Shown one piece after another: positions 34,925 to 47,200 of a stretch of DNA of 64,000 bases. The DNA comes from Pleodorina starrii. Lineage: Eukaryota > Chlorophyta > Chlorophyceae > Chlamydomonadales > Volvocaceae. The stretch covers positions 541,501 through 605,500 of the forward strand of contig BRXU01000025.1 in assembly GCA_030267565.1 (NCBI GenBank), written 5' to 3'. The notes under the pieces are model-generated. The model saw only the letters and a list, made by a program, of their open reading frames with translations. It searched no databases and had not been told where the DNA came from. Position 1 is the first letter of the stretch. The number at the start of each line of letters is the position of its first letter. Made by a program: the position numbers and the translations under genes.

Positions 34925-37900
34925 CAGCAGAAGCAGAAGCAGAAGTAGCAAGCATCGCTGCTCGGATTTCTGACCAGGCCCAGCAGCAGCTGCAGAACCA
35001 GCAGCTGCTGCAGGGGCAGCAGCGAAAGCGTGGACTACAAGAGGAGGAACCACTCACGCCTCCAGCACAGCCGGATTCATCGCCACCACCATCCGATCCC
35101 GAAGCAGCACCACTCACGCCGCCAGCACAGACGGAATCATCGCCACCGCCATCCGAGCCCGAAGCAGCACCACTCACGCCGCCAGCACAGCCGGAATCAT
35201 CACCACCACCATCCGAACCCGAAGCAGCACCACTCACGCCGCCAGCACAGCCGGAATCATCACCACCACCATCCGAGCCCGAAGCAGCACCACTCACGCC
35301 GCCAGCACAGCCGGAATCGTCGCCACCACCATCCGAGCCCGAAGCAGCGCCACTCACGCCGCCAGCACAGCCGGAATCATCGCCACCACCATCCGAGCCC
35401 GAAGCAGCGCCACTCACGCCACCAGCACAGACGGAATCATCGCCACCGCCATCCGAGCCCGAAGCAGCCCCACTCACGCCGCCAGCACAGACGGAATCAT
35501 CGCCACCGCCATCCGAACCCGAAACAGCACCAATCACGCCACCAGCACAGACGGAATCATCGCCACCGCCATCCGAGCCCGAAGCAGCGCCACTCACGCC
35601 GCCAGCACAGCCGGAATCATCGCCACCGCCATCCGAACCCGAAACAGCACCAATCACGCCACCAGCACAGCCGGAATCGTCGCCACCACCATCCGAGCCC
35701 GAAGCAGCACCACTCACGCCGCCAGCACAGCCGGAATCGTCACCACCACCATCCGAGCCCGAAGCAGCGCCACTCACGCCGCCAGCACAGCCGGAATCAT
35801 CGCCACCACCATCCGAACCCGAAGCAGCACCAATCACGCCGCCAGCACAGACGGAATCATCGCCACCACCATCCGAACCCGAAGCAGCACCAATCACGCC
35901 GCCAGCACAGACGGAATCATCGCCACCACCATCCGAACCCGAAGCAGCACCAATCACGCCGCCAGCACAGACGGAATCATCGCCACCACCATCCGAACCC
36001 GAAGCAGCCCCACTAACACCGCCAGCCCAGCCGGATTCTATACCATCACCGCCACCATTTGATCCAACATCCACACCCCTCGCACCTTCAGCAGAGCAGC
36101 CCGAGCCATCTCCACCTCCACCGCAGGGTCCAGGATCAGCGCCACTCACACCTCCAACACAGCCACAAACACCGCCACCACCGTTTGACACACCATCGGC
36201 GCCACTGCAACCATCCGGATACGCACAGAGACCTCCGCCCAGGCCGACGGAACCGGCGCCATTGCCGCCCCCTTCTCAGCCAGAAACCCTCAACCCGCCG
36301 TCAGCACCGCTCCCACCAACCGTGCAACCACTCGCGCCGCCTCCTCCCCCATTGACGCCGGTGTCAGGGCCGCTCGCGCCTTTCACACAGCCAGGGCAGC
36401 CGCCACCACCACCGCCACCGCCACCACCACCGCCCCCAGCACCACCACCACCGCCACCACCACCTCCAGCACCACCATCACCGCCACCACCACCACCGCC
36501 ACCACCACCTCCAGCACCACCACCGCCACCACCGCCACCACCACCACCACCCCTACCATTGGAGCAAGCGCCAGCGCCGCCAGAGTCACAGACCCCACCA
36601 TCACAACCACTCACGACGCCACCCGTGGTGCCTCCGCTGCCACACCCAAGCTCCCCGCCGCCGCGTCCACCAAAGCTGCCTCTGCCACCACCACCACCAC
36701 CCGCTTCTGCCCAGCCGCCGAGCCGTCTCCCACCCTCGGGGTTGTTATCCAGTCCGGAACCCCCACAACCAAACCCACCACCGCCGCCGACACGATCGCC
36801 GCCGCCAGCGGTCGCCAAGTCGCCGTTGCCTCTTCCTTCCCCTATGGTTCCTTTGCCGTATTCCCATCCGCCGTCACCGGCGCCGTCGCCACCAAATCCC
36901 CTTCCGCCGCCTCCCAGCCCTGCACCCTCCCCACACCTATCACCACGCCCGCCGCCATCTCGACCCGCACCGCCGCCGCCACCGCTGCCACCGTCACCGC
37001 CGCCCGGGCCGCCGCCGCTGCCACTACCACCGCCCCTCAAACCCGCGCCACCGTCGCCACCGCTGTCGCCGCCGCCGCCCTCACCGCCGCCGCCGCCTCC
37101 CAGCCCCCGGCCCCCGCCATCGCCGCCGCCACTTATGCCGCGGCTCCCCGCGCCGCCACCGCTCGTACCGCCGCCCCCGCGGCCGCCGTCGCCGCGGCCG
37201 CCACCGCCGTCGCCACCGCCGTCACCGCCGCCACCGCCGCTTTCGGAGATCCCTGTGGGCTCTACGTTCACTACATTCACCGGAGTGCCCTTGAGGCCGT
37301 CCACATTGCGACTGGAGGTGGGTAATAAAGAACAAAGAAGAAGAAGAAACCACACTTCTACCTACATGCTGTCGTAGCATCATCTATCGTTATTTCGATG
37401 CTACGACAGCATACCGTATAAGTAGCGGTGCGTACTGGTACTTTCATCTGGTGCGGCGGATGCATGTGGGGGCTGCCCCATGCGGGGGCCTGACGCGATT
37501 TCAGGATCCAAACAGGATCCAAGCAGAGGCTCCAAATCCAAGCAGATCCAGGATCCTGAAACGAAGGCACAAGGAAAGAAGGAATCCTGGCGGGAAACAC
37601 GGACACACAGCACAAGTCCCCCAAACTGCTCACCACCACCACCGCCACCATTCCCAGCACCTTGCGCGCTTCGGAGGGTGCAACATTCCCACTGTACAAC
37701 ATTCCCGAACACAACCCGAAACGACAAACACCAATGACCCCACGCAATGCGCCCATTTGCAGGTCATCGCCAGCAATGTGGCGAGGGCCGTGGGTGTCGG
37801 GGCGCCCTCCGTGGAGACCACAATCTCCTCCGCCTTCCTGGCTACCTTCTACCGCCTGGGCGCCGCCGCCAGCGCCGGGCGTCGCGCCCAGGCGCGCCTG

Positions 37901-40900
37901 CTAGCGGAGGAGGAGGGGAATGTGACGACGACGACGGCGGCGGCGGCGGCGCCGCCACCGCCGCCGCCGCCGCCGCAGCGCTGCGTGCCGTGCACCCTGG
38001 CGGTTGAAACGGCGTTGGCTTCGGGGCTGTGCGCGCAACTGCGTCCCGGCAATTGCAGGTACGGGGAAGCGGTATCAAGTAAGGCGGCAGACGGAAGGCT
38101 GATCCGTGGGTCATGAACTCATGATTAGCCATGGCGTGCGTCGGTGAAAGGCGGGGCCCCTCAAAAGCCTTTGTCCTCGAGCGCCTCGGTACCGGGTCGA
38201 TGGGCTGGGTCCGTGAGTCATGATAGCCAGTAGTCTTTTGATGTGTGTCGGTCAAAGTCGTCAGCCGGTTCGTGCCGGTCGGTCTGTAGCGCTCCTGGTG
38301 ACTAGGCGCCGTCCGCAGCCCGCTGCCCGCTCCGCATTCCGTTTCCTGGATCGGGGCAGTGTGTATGTATGAGTACCGGTATGTGCTGTGTGGATCCTCA
38401 CTGGCATCTCACCGGTGCATATCGCGCCCCTCCCCTAACACTGGCACCCTAGTCGAAACCCCAAGCCTCCTTCATTGCCACACCCACCGCCGGAGTGCAC
38501 CCCGTGCACGGTAACCGCCGGTTTGCCTCACCACAGCTATACACGCCACAGCTTTACACGCCACAGCTATACACACCACACCACGCCTGGGATGACGACC
38601 ATGGCTCCCCACCCCCACATTTCCTCCTCTGCGCCGGCGTCCCAACCCTGGCGACCATCTGGCACACGTGTACGGTGTACGGACATCATGTGTACGACAG
38701 CGATGTGACGGTTAGCTGTCTAAGTCAGCTGGCATCGGGCCAGTCGCCGGCGGTCTTCCCGACGCTGCCGTCCGCAGGCTTGACCGCCGCCGCTGGAGCG
38801 GACAGCTGCACCGCCGTCCTGTCGGCGGTGTTCCCGGTTGCTAATGCCACGTACCAGGTTCGATCGGGGGTTCGCGGGAAGACCTAGCCGCCCACTCTTG
38901 CACTCCACTCTGATGCGCCTCGCCTCGTCTACCGGGCGTCAGCAGCCACCATCAATCTGCCCTTCACACAATTTATCTACCCTTGATTGGACACGCCGTG
39001 CCTCGCTGCACTGGAGGCCACGCTGCACGCTCGGGCGGCTGCGGGGGTATCAATCTGTCCTTCGTTGTCCGCCGTGTGTGCATGAAGCGTGGCTGCCACC
39101 TCCTTACTGCAATGGCTGCATTGCTGCCTGGATCCCCCCACTCCAGCCGGCCGGCCCAGTCGGTCGCTTCCAGGTCCCGTATCATATGAGGGGCGGGTCG
39201 GTTGAGTGCGTAGCTGCGTATCGCACCTGACGCTGTCACACGACCGAAGCCCAAAGCGGCATGGTGCCGTACAACCGTGAGTGCCCGGGAGCCCCGACTG
39301 AACAAGCACCTCGAACCACACCTCCTTTCCAACACCCCTTCGGAAACCCACTCCCACCCCCCACCATCCATCCAGGCGACCCTGACCACCCAACTGCTGA
39401 CGACGAAGGTACGGAACTTTTGTACGGTAAACTTAGGGACGGAGAATGTACGGCAGGCGGGTCGCCGCACACGTGCGTCCATCGGGCCGCGGCGGCCATC
39501 GCCCAGAGCACATCTGTTTGCGCCGTACTCTCTGGTTAGGGTCCATTCCAGGTGACCGACTACTCAGTAGACAGTAGCCCCCCTCCCTCCGAAGTGCCTA
39601 ACGGCCCGACTTGCCCGACTGGCCCCACGCGCGCATGGGCGCGGTTGCACGCACACACACACAACACGACTATTTTACGACGGAAAATTCCCTGGCAGAA
39701 AACGGAAAGTGACAACAACCGCAACCGCAACCGCAACCGCAACCGCAACCGCAACCGCAACCGCAACCGCAACCGCAACCGCAACCGCAACCGCAACCGC
39801 AACCGCAACCGCAACCGCAGGTTACGGCAATCGGTGGGAACTACGGCACGGCGGCGGCGCCGGCAGCGCAGGACATTGTCGTCTCGTCGGACCTCAAGAC
39901 CGTCGTCAAGAACGCAGGTACGGTGGTACAGTGGTAGGGCGGTACGGCGGTACGGCCGGCCCTGCAAGCCTGCGGCCCTGCCACTGCCGCCGCGGCTGCT
40001 GTTTGCCTCTACTGCTTCTGATGTTCCGGATTCCGCCCTTCCCCCCTCTCTCTTCAATTTCATGAGAGCGAGAGAGAGAGAGAGAGAGAAAGAGCGCGAG
40101 AGCTAGAGAGAGTGAAATCTGTCCCCGCCCATTCATCGCCCATGCATCGGCGTTTGGCACCGCAACTCGAATCCGGATCCTCTCTTCCCGTTGCCTGTGA
40201 TCTTTCTCCTCCCTCCCCTGCCCCCCTCCCCACCCTCCCCACACACATACACACGCGGGCTCCGGCCGATCCGTGGACCCCCACCCCCACCACCACGCCC
40301 ACTCCCACCCCCACCCTCACCCCCCCCACACATACACGCAGGCGCCACCTCCTCCTCCTCCTCCTCCGTGCTGGTCAGCAGCTCGATGGTGGCTCTGGTG
40401 GTGGCAACCACACTGGGACTCCCGGCCGACCAGGTACGTACTATATGTCTACATCACACCGGTACAAACATACGTACAAACATACCGGTGTTGCGAACTT
40501 TGGAGGACAGCCTGCTGTGTTTGGGTGTGGTCGTTGGGTCGTTGGGTCGTTGGGTCGTTGGTACCTGTAGCAAACGTTCCGGAGCCCGCAGTCGCAATAC
40601 GGTATACCACAACTGCTACTGCTGCTACTGGCTACCAAGCCTAACATTACAGATCTACTGCTGCTGCTGAAGCTTTTCTCCTCGGGCCCGGGCGCTGCCT
40701 CGTTCGTACAGGTTGCCGTACTGACGGACGGCGGTGAGTCCGTTTGGACTGACAGCGGCGGCGGCAGCAGCCTGCAGGGCGCGGCGGTGGCGCCGCCGCC
40801 GCCGCCGGCGTACAGCTGCGCCAGCGGCCCGAAGCTGGGTCGGCTTTGCGGCGCCGACGCCGTCGGTGCCATCACGGGAATTATCGCCGGCGGCCTGGTG

Positions 40901-42019
40901 GCGGTTGCGCTGCTTGTCGTACTAGTCGCACTGTCGTACCGAAACCGCCGCCGAGCCCTGCGGTACGAGGCGCCGTCGGTGTTGCTTCCGGAGCGCCCAA
41001 ATCCCTTGCACGGCGCTTACGACGGCGCCGTCTTGCAGCCGATGCCGTACACCGACGGCGGCGGCGGCGGCGGGAGCGCCGGCGGTGCTGGCGCCGCCAT
41101 GGCGCCGCCAGCGCAAGCGGCGCCCAGAGTGGCGCCATGGCGAGACGTCATGGGGCCCGCCGTACCGCCGCGTACGGCAGGTAACCACGGCGGCTTCGCC
41201 GGCGGCCTCGATCCAGCAATGCCTGGCGGCGTGGGGCTGCCTACTTTGCACGAGAACGGGTTTGGCAGCGGCGCAGGCCTTATGATGCCACCTCCTGGTG
41301 CCGTACGGCCGTACAGCAGCTCACCCTTGATGCTGGCGCCGCCGCCGATAAGTACGGCAGCCGCCATGGTGTACGGCACCGGCCCGTACCCGGGGCTGCT
41401 CACGGAGCACCCCGCCGGCTTTGCGCCGCGACGGGGGCCCTATGTCGTACGACCGATCAGCGCCGCCGACGGCGGCGGGCCGGGCGTGTACAGCGTCGCC
41501 GGGCCGGGCGGGTATGTCGTCATGCCGCTAAGGCCGGGCGGCGGCGGCCCCGGCGGCGGCAATATGTTCGTTGTCGGGCCCTCCGGCGCCGCCGTCGGCC
41601 GCAGCCGTAGCCTTGGTTCGTACGGCATGGCCAGCGCGCTGCGGCCGTACGGCACAGCCGAGGCGGCGGAACCCGATGTGTACGGTGTGGGCCACGGCAG
41701 CTCATCGCGCTGGCCGTACTCGTTGAGGCGTGCGGGTACGGCAGGCGGTGCCGTACAGGGCGTGTACGCCGTGCCCGGCCCGGAGGAGTTTCTGGGCGCT
41801 GTCGGTGGCGGATACCGTGGGGGTGGGACGCATGGCGTCGCGCCGCTCGGCGCCGCCGGCGCCGGCAGCAAGTACGGCGGTGTACGGCACACGGTGGCGC
41901 CAACCGGTGCCGTCGGCGGCGGCGGCGGCGGCGGCGGCGGCTTTGGGCAGCCAGATCCCAGCATGTACCGCCGTACTGCAACCTGGAACCAGTACGGCCA
42001 GTCATTTGGGCCCCTTTAG
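34207..42019 (+). CDS. Membrane-anchored proline-rich (HRGP/pherophorin-like) surface protein
   Basis: Not a named family, but the layout is clear. Exons with matching phase: 34207..37317, 37763..38058, 38701..38857, 39376..39408, 39552..39593 (end tentative), 39821..39917, 40342..40433, 40712..42019; about 1711 residues. Order: N-terminal region with a hydrophobic segment near residues 126-151 (RSLALAALILLAGS) that may be a signal or anchor; 17 tandem 20-residue repeats (PLTPPAQPESSPPPSEPEAA type); poly-Pro and SPPPP blocks typical of hydroxyproline-rich wall glycoproteins; a Cys-containing folded region (RCVPCTLAVETALASGLC and DVTVSCLSQLASG); then a transmembrane helix (GAITGIIAGGLVAVALLVVL) followed by YRNRRRALRYE, a stop-transfer signal; and a ~330-residue Gly/Pro/Tyr-rich tail. 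It would sit in the plasma membrane with a wall-embedded rod outside. The exon 3 donor is the unusual GTTCGA. The start is uncertain; an in-frame stop lies directly upstream, so 5' exons may be missing. Confidence 0.72.
35041..36060 (+). repeat. 60-base tandem repeat array (17 copies) in coding sequence
   Basis: Seventeen adjacent 60-base units, for example GAAGCAGCACCACTCACGCC followed by a CCATCCGAGCCC ending, 90% or more alike, encode the 20-residue Pro/Ser/Glu repeat of the surface protein. Because 60 is a multiple of three, the array is also open in a second plus frame (His/Arg/Asn-rich) and on the minus strand (Gly/Asp/Ser-rich). Those are shadows. Confidence 0.95.
36399..36555 (+). repeat. 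Poly-Pro coding CCA/CCG/CCT triplet tract
   Basis: About 155 bases of proline codons broken only by Ala and Ser codons, part of the rod domain of the surface protein. Confidence 0.9.
37366..37412. repeat. 16-bp perfect inverted repeat (hairpin) in intron 1 of the surface-protein gene
   Basis: ATGCTGTCGTAGCATC at 37366-37381 is exactly complementary to GATGCTACGACAGCAT at 37397-37412 with a 15-base loop. It lies 49 bases after the 5' splice site of intron 1. Confidence 0.85.
39715..39820. repeat. CCGCAA hexanucleotide microsatellite directly before a 3' splice site
   Basis: About 17 perfect CCGCAA units; the last one mutates into CCGCAG and forms the acceptor of exon 6 of the surface-protein gene. 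Confidence 0.9.
40062..40112. repeat. GA dinucleotide-rich tract in intron 6 of the surface-protein gene
   Basis: GAGAGAGA runs interrupted by AAGAGCGCGAG. Non-coding. Confidence 0.85.
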
Positions 42020-44203
42020 AATGTCAATGGTGACGATTTGAGGCAGGAGGATTACGTAAGCTTCACGGCGGCTTCCTGGCGGTATCACACAGGGGATCTC
42101 AGAGATGCGGCATGACTGCAGGAATGAGACCTGGCCTGCTGGAGGCAAATCTGGCATTGTGAGCCCTGCCGATGTACGGATTGACATCCCATCGACTGTC
42201 GTACGCGCCCGGACGGTGTGCATTCAATTTTGAGCTTGGAGCTGTTGTGATGGGCGCGTGGCGAGTGGCGATGGGGGAGGGTAATAAGAAACGATGCCGC
42301 AGCGGAGGAACGATGGGACGATGGGACGATGGGGGGTCAAAGCGCCAGGTGGGTAGATACGAACGACAACAACACACCACCACCACCCACAACAACAACA
42401 ACGACAATAATACCGACAACAACACAACACACCGGGATGGTCTCCCTCCAGCGCCCCAGGTGCTGCCCGCCGTGATGGTGGGTCCAACGACGCGCTGCAC
42501 ACGCAGTGTTGCGCTGCTCACGTGAGAGTATCAGTGTGTTGGTGTTTTGGGTGGTTGGGCTGTCGACCAGACTTGCAGTACCAAATGTGAGGAAGGGGGG
42601 TACGGATTGGTACGGCATTGTACGGAACAGCACTGTCCCTCACAGCGCCAGTAGTGCGTTGTTCAATTCAAGAGGCGCTGCACAGTCACATTGCTGCAAC
42701 ATGCATGTGTACTGCCACGAGCGATGTGAAGAAGACAATGACCACGTGCATGTACGGCATCGTACCGTTATGTGTGTGTGCGTGTGTAAGTTGACAGTAC
42801 CGGTACATGCGCCAATCGGGAGGAGCTTGCAGCGCGTCCTTTGCAACGCAACACGCGCCGCAGCTGCTTTGAATGTGTGTTGTAGAAGTCTTGCTCCTTG
42901 AAGCTTCACAGCATATGACTCCAGGAAGGGACGGCCGAGCGGCGGTGAGCGAGCAAGTCGCACCACTGCGCACTGCTTGCCGCTGCTTGCTGCCAAGTGC
43001 GTACGAATGGTTCGGTGTACGGCAGTGGACCTACCGGGAGAGGATAGCCGATGCGGCCGGTGCTTACATACCGCACCTGACTCTGGTCGCGACCGAAGGC
43101 CAAAGCTTGCTGGTGGCGTGGTGGGGTTTCTGTAATGCCGTGTAGTTAGTCGCCACAATCTGTACGGCACAGCCAAGTGCCGTGCGTCGCGAACAGCCTT
43201 GGCAGCGGCTAGGTTGGCGCTTCGACAGCGTTTCTAGAGGGGTGCTTGAAGCTCTTGCCGAGCTGCCGGCACTCCGTATGCATCGGGGCGTGAAATGCCA
43301 TTTGGCATGGTCGAAACTGACACCGGCGAAACTGACCCATGGTAAATGCATCCCGCGACGATGCGATACGGCGAACGCGTAATGTCATGGTGTCAGAAGC
43401 GAGTTACGGAAGCGCGGGGGCAGCTTGCGCGGTACTGGCCCACATCCTCCAACGTAACCTTATTACCCGGGAGAGGGCAAGGCGACCGACAAAGCCAGGC
43501 AAAGCAAGTCCAAATGGCGAAGTTCGGGGTCGTTTCTGAACTACGAACGTTTGTCGTTAGAGGAGGGTGTGCAAAGGTGGGAGCCATGTCGGCATGTCAA
43601 CGTGATGCCTGGCACGAGCGTCTTGCACCGCACTTTTAATCGTGTCAGTGTTAGGCAGATCTACATCATTACGTCAGTGGGATGATTCCAATGCAAACAT
43701 GCAACATTACTCCGCAAGGCTTTTTTCAATAATATGATAAAGCGACTGTGGACCGTGAGATAGCACTGCAAGAGAGCACGGAGCATATGAATCCACGAGT
43801 ATTTATGCTGTGACGGAAACGCTCTGGAGTTGCTCCAAGCCGGCGCGTCGTGCAAGCGTTCATGACACGAGATCCGGACAGAGCAAGTCGCGCCATTGAG
43901 TGATCTTTGCATTGTTGTTTGTAGCCCTTAATAGAATACGGGGCTACTGCACAATTTCTTCGCATACGCCTGCTTCGTACCACTTTTGCTTGCGTCTTGC
44001 GGCGTAACGCCAGCGCTCTTAACGCACACAGGCCGTAAGCAGCGCGATTTCACGCTTAAAGCAGAGTATTTACCTGGAATCGGCCAATTCCATCTGTTTA
44101 AATCACAAACAGCAAGCGCGACACGCAAGCGCGGCGGCGAATGCTTGGTGCGTCGCGTTGCTTCTGCGCGCCACTGTAACCCCAGACGATAAACTACAGC
44201 TTC
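42020..44203. other. Intergenic region before KAS II
   Basis: 3' UTR of the surface-protein gene (TGTAA copies at 42785 and 43131 on the plus strand are candidate signals), then the upstream region of KAS II. CAA/ACAACA-rich pieces occur at 42.36-42.43 kb. No gene recognised. Confidence 0.55.
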
Positions 44204-47200
44204 ATGGCAGCCTTGGCAATGGATGCAGGCCTTAAGGGACAGATGCTGAATAAGCAGCAGGCGTTCAGGGACAAGGTATGTCCATGGTCCGTTTTTACGC
44301 GTGGTGGTGCGCTAACGCTGACCTGGATTGCGCCAAACGTTTAAACCACCATTTTCAGGCCCTGCCCTTCCGCAATCGCTGACTGTGTCCGTGCCGCTCT
44401 GACCTTTTGCGCTACTTCCCGCCCGTTCGTGCAGCTGCCCTGCCGCGCGCGCTGCCGGGCGCTACGTGTGGTGGCCTCGGCGCATGACATTGCCAAGGTG
44501 CGCTGGGAGGGAGGGAGGGAGGGATGACGCGGGGGCTGCGCGCGGCTGGGGCGCCACACCACCTCCGGGGCCGCTTTCCTGGCGAGAGGGACAAAATGCG
44601 GGCGTGGCTGTGCGACCCTTGGGGGGCCCGGGGGTCGAGGTTTCCAGGCGGCTCGGTGGCTCCTCCAGGTCGCGCTTGGTCGAGGCTCGGTGGCTCCTCC
44701 AGGACGCGCTTGGTCTCGGAGGAGGAGGGCCGGTTGGTCGATGCGCAGCCGCTTGGTCGAAGCGGCGGTGTGAAACACGCGCCCTCGGGGGACCACCAGG
44801 AGCAAGGCCGAACAAGGCAGCCGACCGGGTTCCGCAGTGACCCGTGGCGGATCGGGTCTGCAAAGGCTGAGGTCGTTGGCCCATCTAGCAGACACGCTGC
44901 TGCTGCTGCTGCTGCTGCCAGTGCGCGGCAGTCCTCTCTGCTCGTCCTCTCTGCTCGTCCTCTCTGCGGTTACAATCGGAGCCCCGAGCGGCATGGCCGC
45001 TCGGTTTGGGGGGAGGTTGAGCAGGGAGCGGTTCCGGAGTGGGGCCCGGCGCCCCGGGGGTGGAGTCGCGGGGTTTGGCTGTCAGCCTGAGAGCAGCGGC
45101 GCGCTTTGGGGCGTGGGGCTGCAGGAGCGCTGGCGACGGCCTCGCGCTAGTCATGGCGCAAACACCCCCGGCTCCGGCCTATACGTGGATAACCCCCCAA
45201 GAAAACCAACAACAGCCCAACGCTTGCAACAGCAACAGTCTGTAGCGCTAGCGGCAACAGCCCGGCGCTAGCCAGGCGGTGGAGTGGGGTCTCCTGCGGT
45301 GACAGCGCAGGAGGACAGGAGCAGAGGAGGTTCGTGGAGGAGAGGAGCAGAGGCACCCGAACCACCACCCACCACCACCCTCTTGCGACTCTCCCCCCGG
45401 CCCCGCCCCCGCCCCTGCCCGAACGGACAGCATCTAGATCCTTCCTCTCACTCTTCTTGCGCACGCACGCTTGCTTGGCGCAATACATGCAACAACATGT
45501 GCTACCATTACCCTCAGCAACCCCCTAACCCCACCTCCATCTTAACCATGATGCTGCCCTGGCGCCGTCCGCCGCTGTGTTTGATTGGCTCTGCATCTCC
45601 TTCTCCTCCTTCTCCTCCTCCTCGCCCCCCGCCTTTGTCGTCGTTGACGAGGTTGAGACCGAATGGATCCTCCCCTCTCGAGACGGCCTTCTTCGGTTAC
45701 TTTCCCGTTCACGGGCTCTGACCTACACGTGGCTAACTCCTCTCACCAGCACACGGCCCCCCCGGTCCGTTTCTTCGCTGCGGTATCTTCTACTTTTAAC
45801 CCCCTCCCCCCCCCCCCCCGGGGGTCCGTGCGCATAAATCGTTCCAACTGCTGTGTCCTGACGTGACGTTCGACGCTCGACGTTACCTTCGACGCTCGAC
45901 GTGACGTACATTCGATGTCCCAACGACGCAACCGCAGACCGAGTCAGCGCCGCGTCGCGTGGTGGTTACGGGCATGGGCGTTGTGTCCTGTTTAGGACAT
46001 GAGCACGGCGAGTTCTACAACAACCTGTTGGCGGGCAAGAGCGGCATCTCGCTCATCGAGGTACGGATCGTACGAACAAGTACGACAGCTATTGGCGTGC
46101 GTACGTGTACTGCCAAAAGCAAAGCATGAGATATGCGCTGGCCTGGAGGCGGGGCTGGTGGTTCGGTGTTGGTTTGGGACGGTGCATGGACATGGAATAC
46201 GGCAAACGTGCGAGTGTTAAGCATGTGTTTGCGTTTGGGGGGGGGGTATCCACGTATAGGCCGGAGCCGGAGGTAGGAGAGGGGCGGGCCAAGATGGGGA
46301 GGGGCGGGCCAAGAGGGGGAGGCCGTCGGACGGACGGCGTTGACGTGGGCGGGTGGGAAGGTGTGAGGAACTGAGGAACGGGAGGTGGAGGGCCCCCAAA
46401 CCAAACCGCGGCGTGTTCCCACCGCGCTGTGTCAGTGGGTACCTCAGCGGCCGAAACCGCCGGGCTCTCTCCCGGGCTTGCCTCTCCCCGGAAATGCAAG
46501 ACGACCCTGTCCTGCCCTGCCCTGCCCTGCCCTGTCCCGCCGAAGCACCCCGCGGCCGAAACGCTACCAACAGCGCACTCCATGAATATGCGCACGTGCG
46601 CGCGTTTCTGTGCTTAGTTGGCCCCCCACCCGACCGCCCGCCCGCCCAGGCACCCACCACTCCACGTCTGGCTTGGTGAGGGTTTTCCACGTCGGACCCG
46701 CACCCTACACCCTCAACCGCGCCGCGTTCTCCTGCCCTGCCCATGCCTGTTCTGTTCCGGTCTGTTGTGTGTTCCGTTCTGTTCCGTTCCGTTCCAGGGC
46801 TTCAACGCAAGCGATTACACGACACGCTTCGCTGGCGAGATCAAGGTGTGTGTGTATATGTATGTGCGTGGGGCCGTGTGTGGGGGGGGGAGGGAAAGGG
46901 TTGGGGGGCGGGCGAAGTGAAAGAGGGAGCAGAAGAAAGCAGCCCGGATGTGCATGTGTCTTGTGTATTTGCGCGCGCGTGTGGGGGGGGCCGTGGGGAG
47001 AAGTAAAAGAACATTCATAGAAGGACGTTCCGAGTGCATATGCGTACTCCTGCTTATGCTGATGTGGTTCTTCGGGTGGCGTGTATGTACACACACGCAC
47101 TCGCACACATCGTGTTTCTCCTTAAGAGGGGCTCGGAAGGGGTCTGCGAAGAGGGGAACGGGAGCCCCTCCTGGGACCTCTGATTGTATGTGTCCGGTGG

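Noticed and set aside
35030..36191. 328-codon plus and 492-codon minus frames over the 60-base repeats
   Set aside because: Both come from a repeat length divisible by three; the Pro/Ser frame joins to flanking coding sequence and the others do not.
36276..37355. 359-codon Gly-rich minus-strand frame
   Set aside because: Mirror of the poly-Pro coding strand.
40787..42019. A separate short gene starting at 40787
   Set aside because: The frame is open upstream through 40712 and joins in phase to the preceding exons, so it is the last exon of the surface-protein gene; position 40787 is a GTG inside it.
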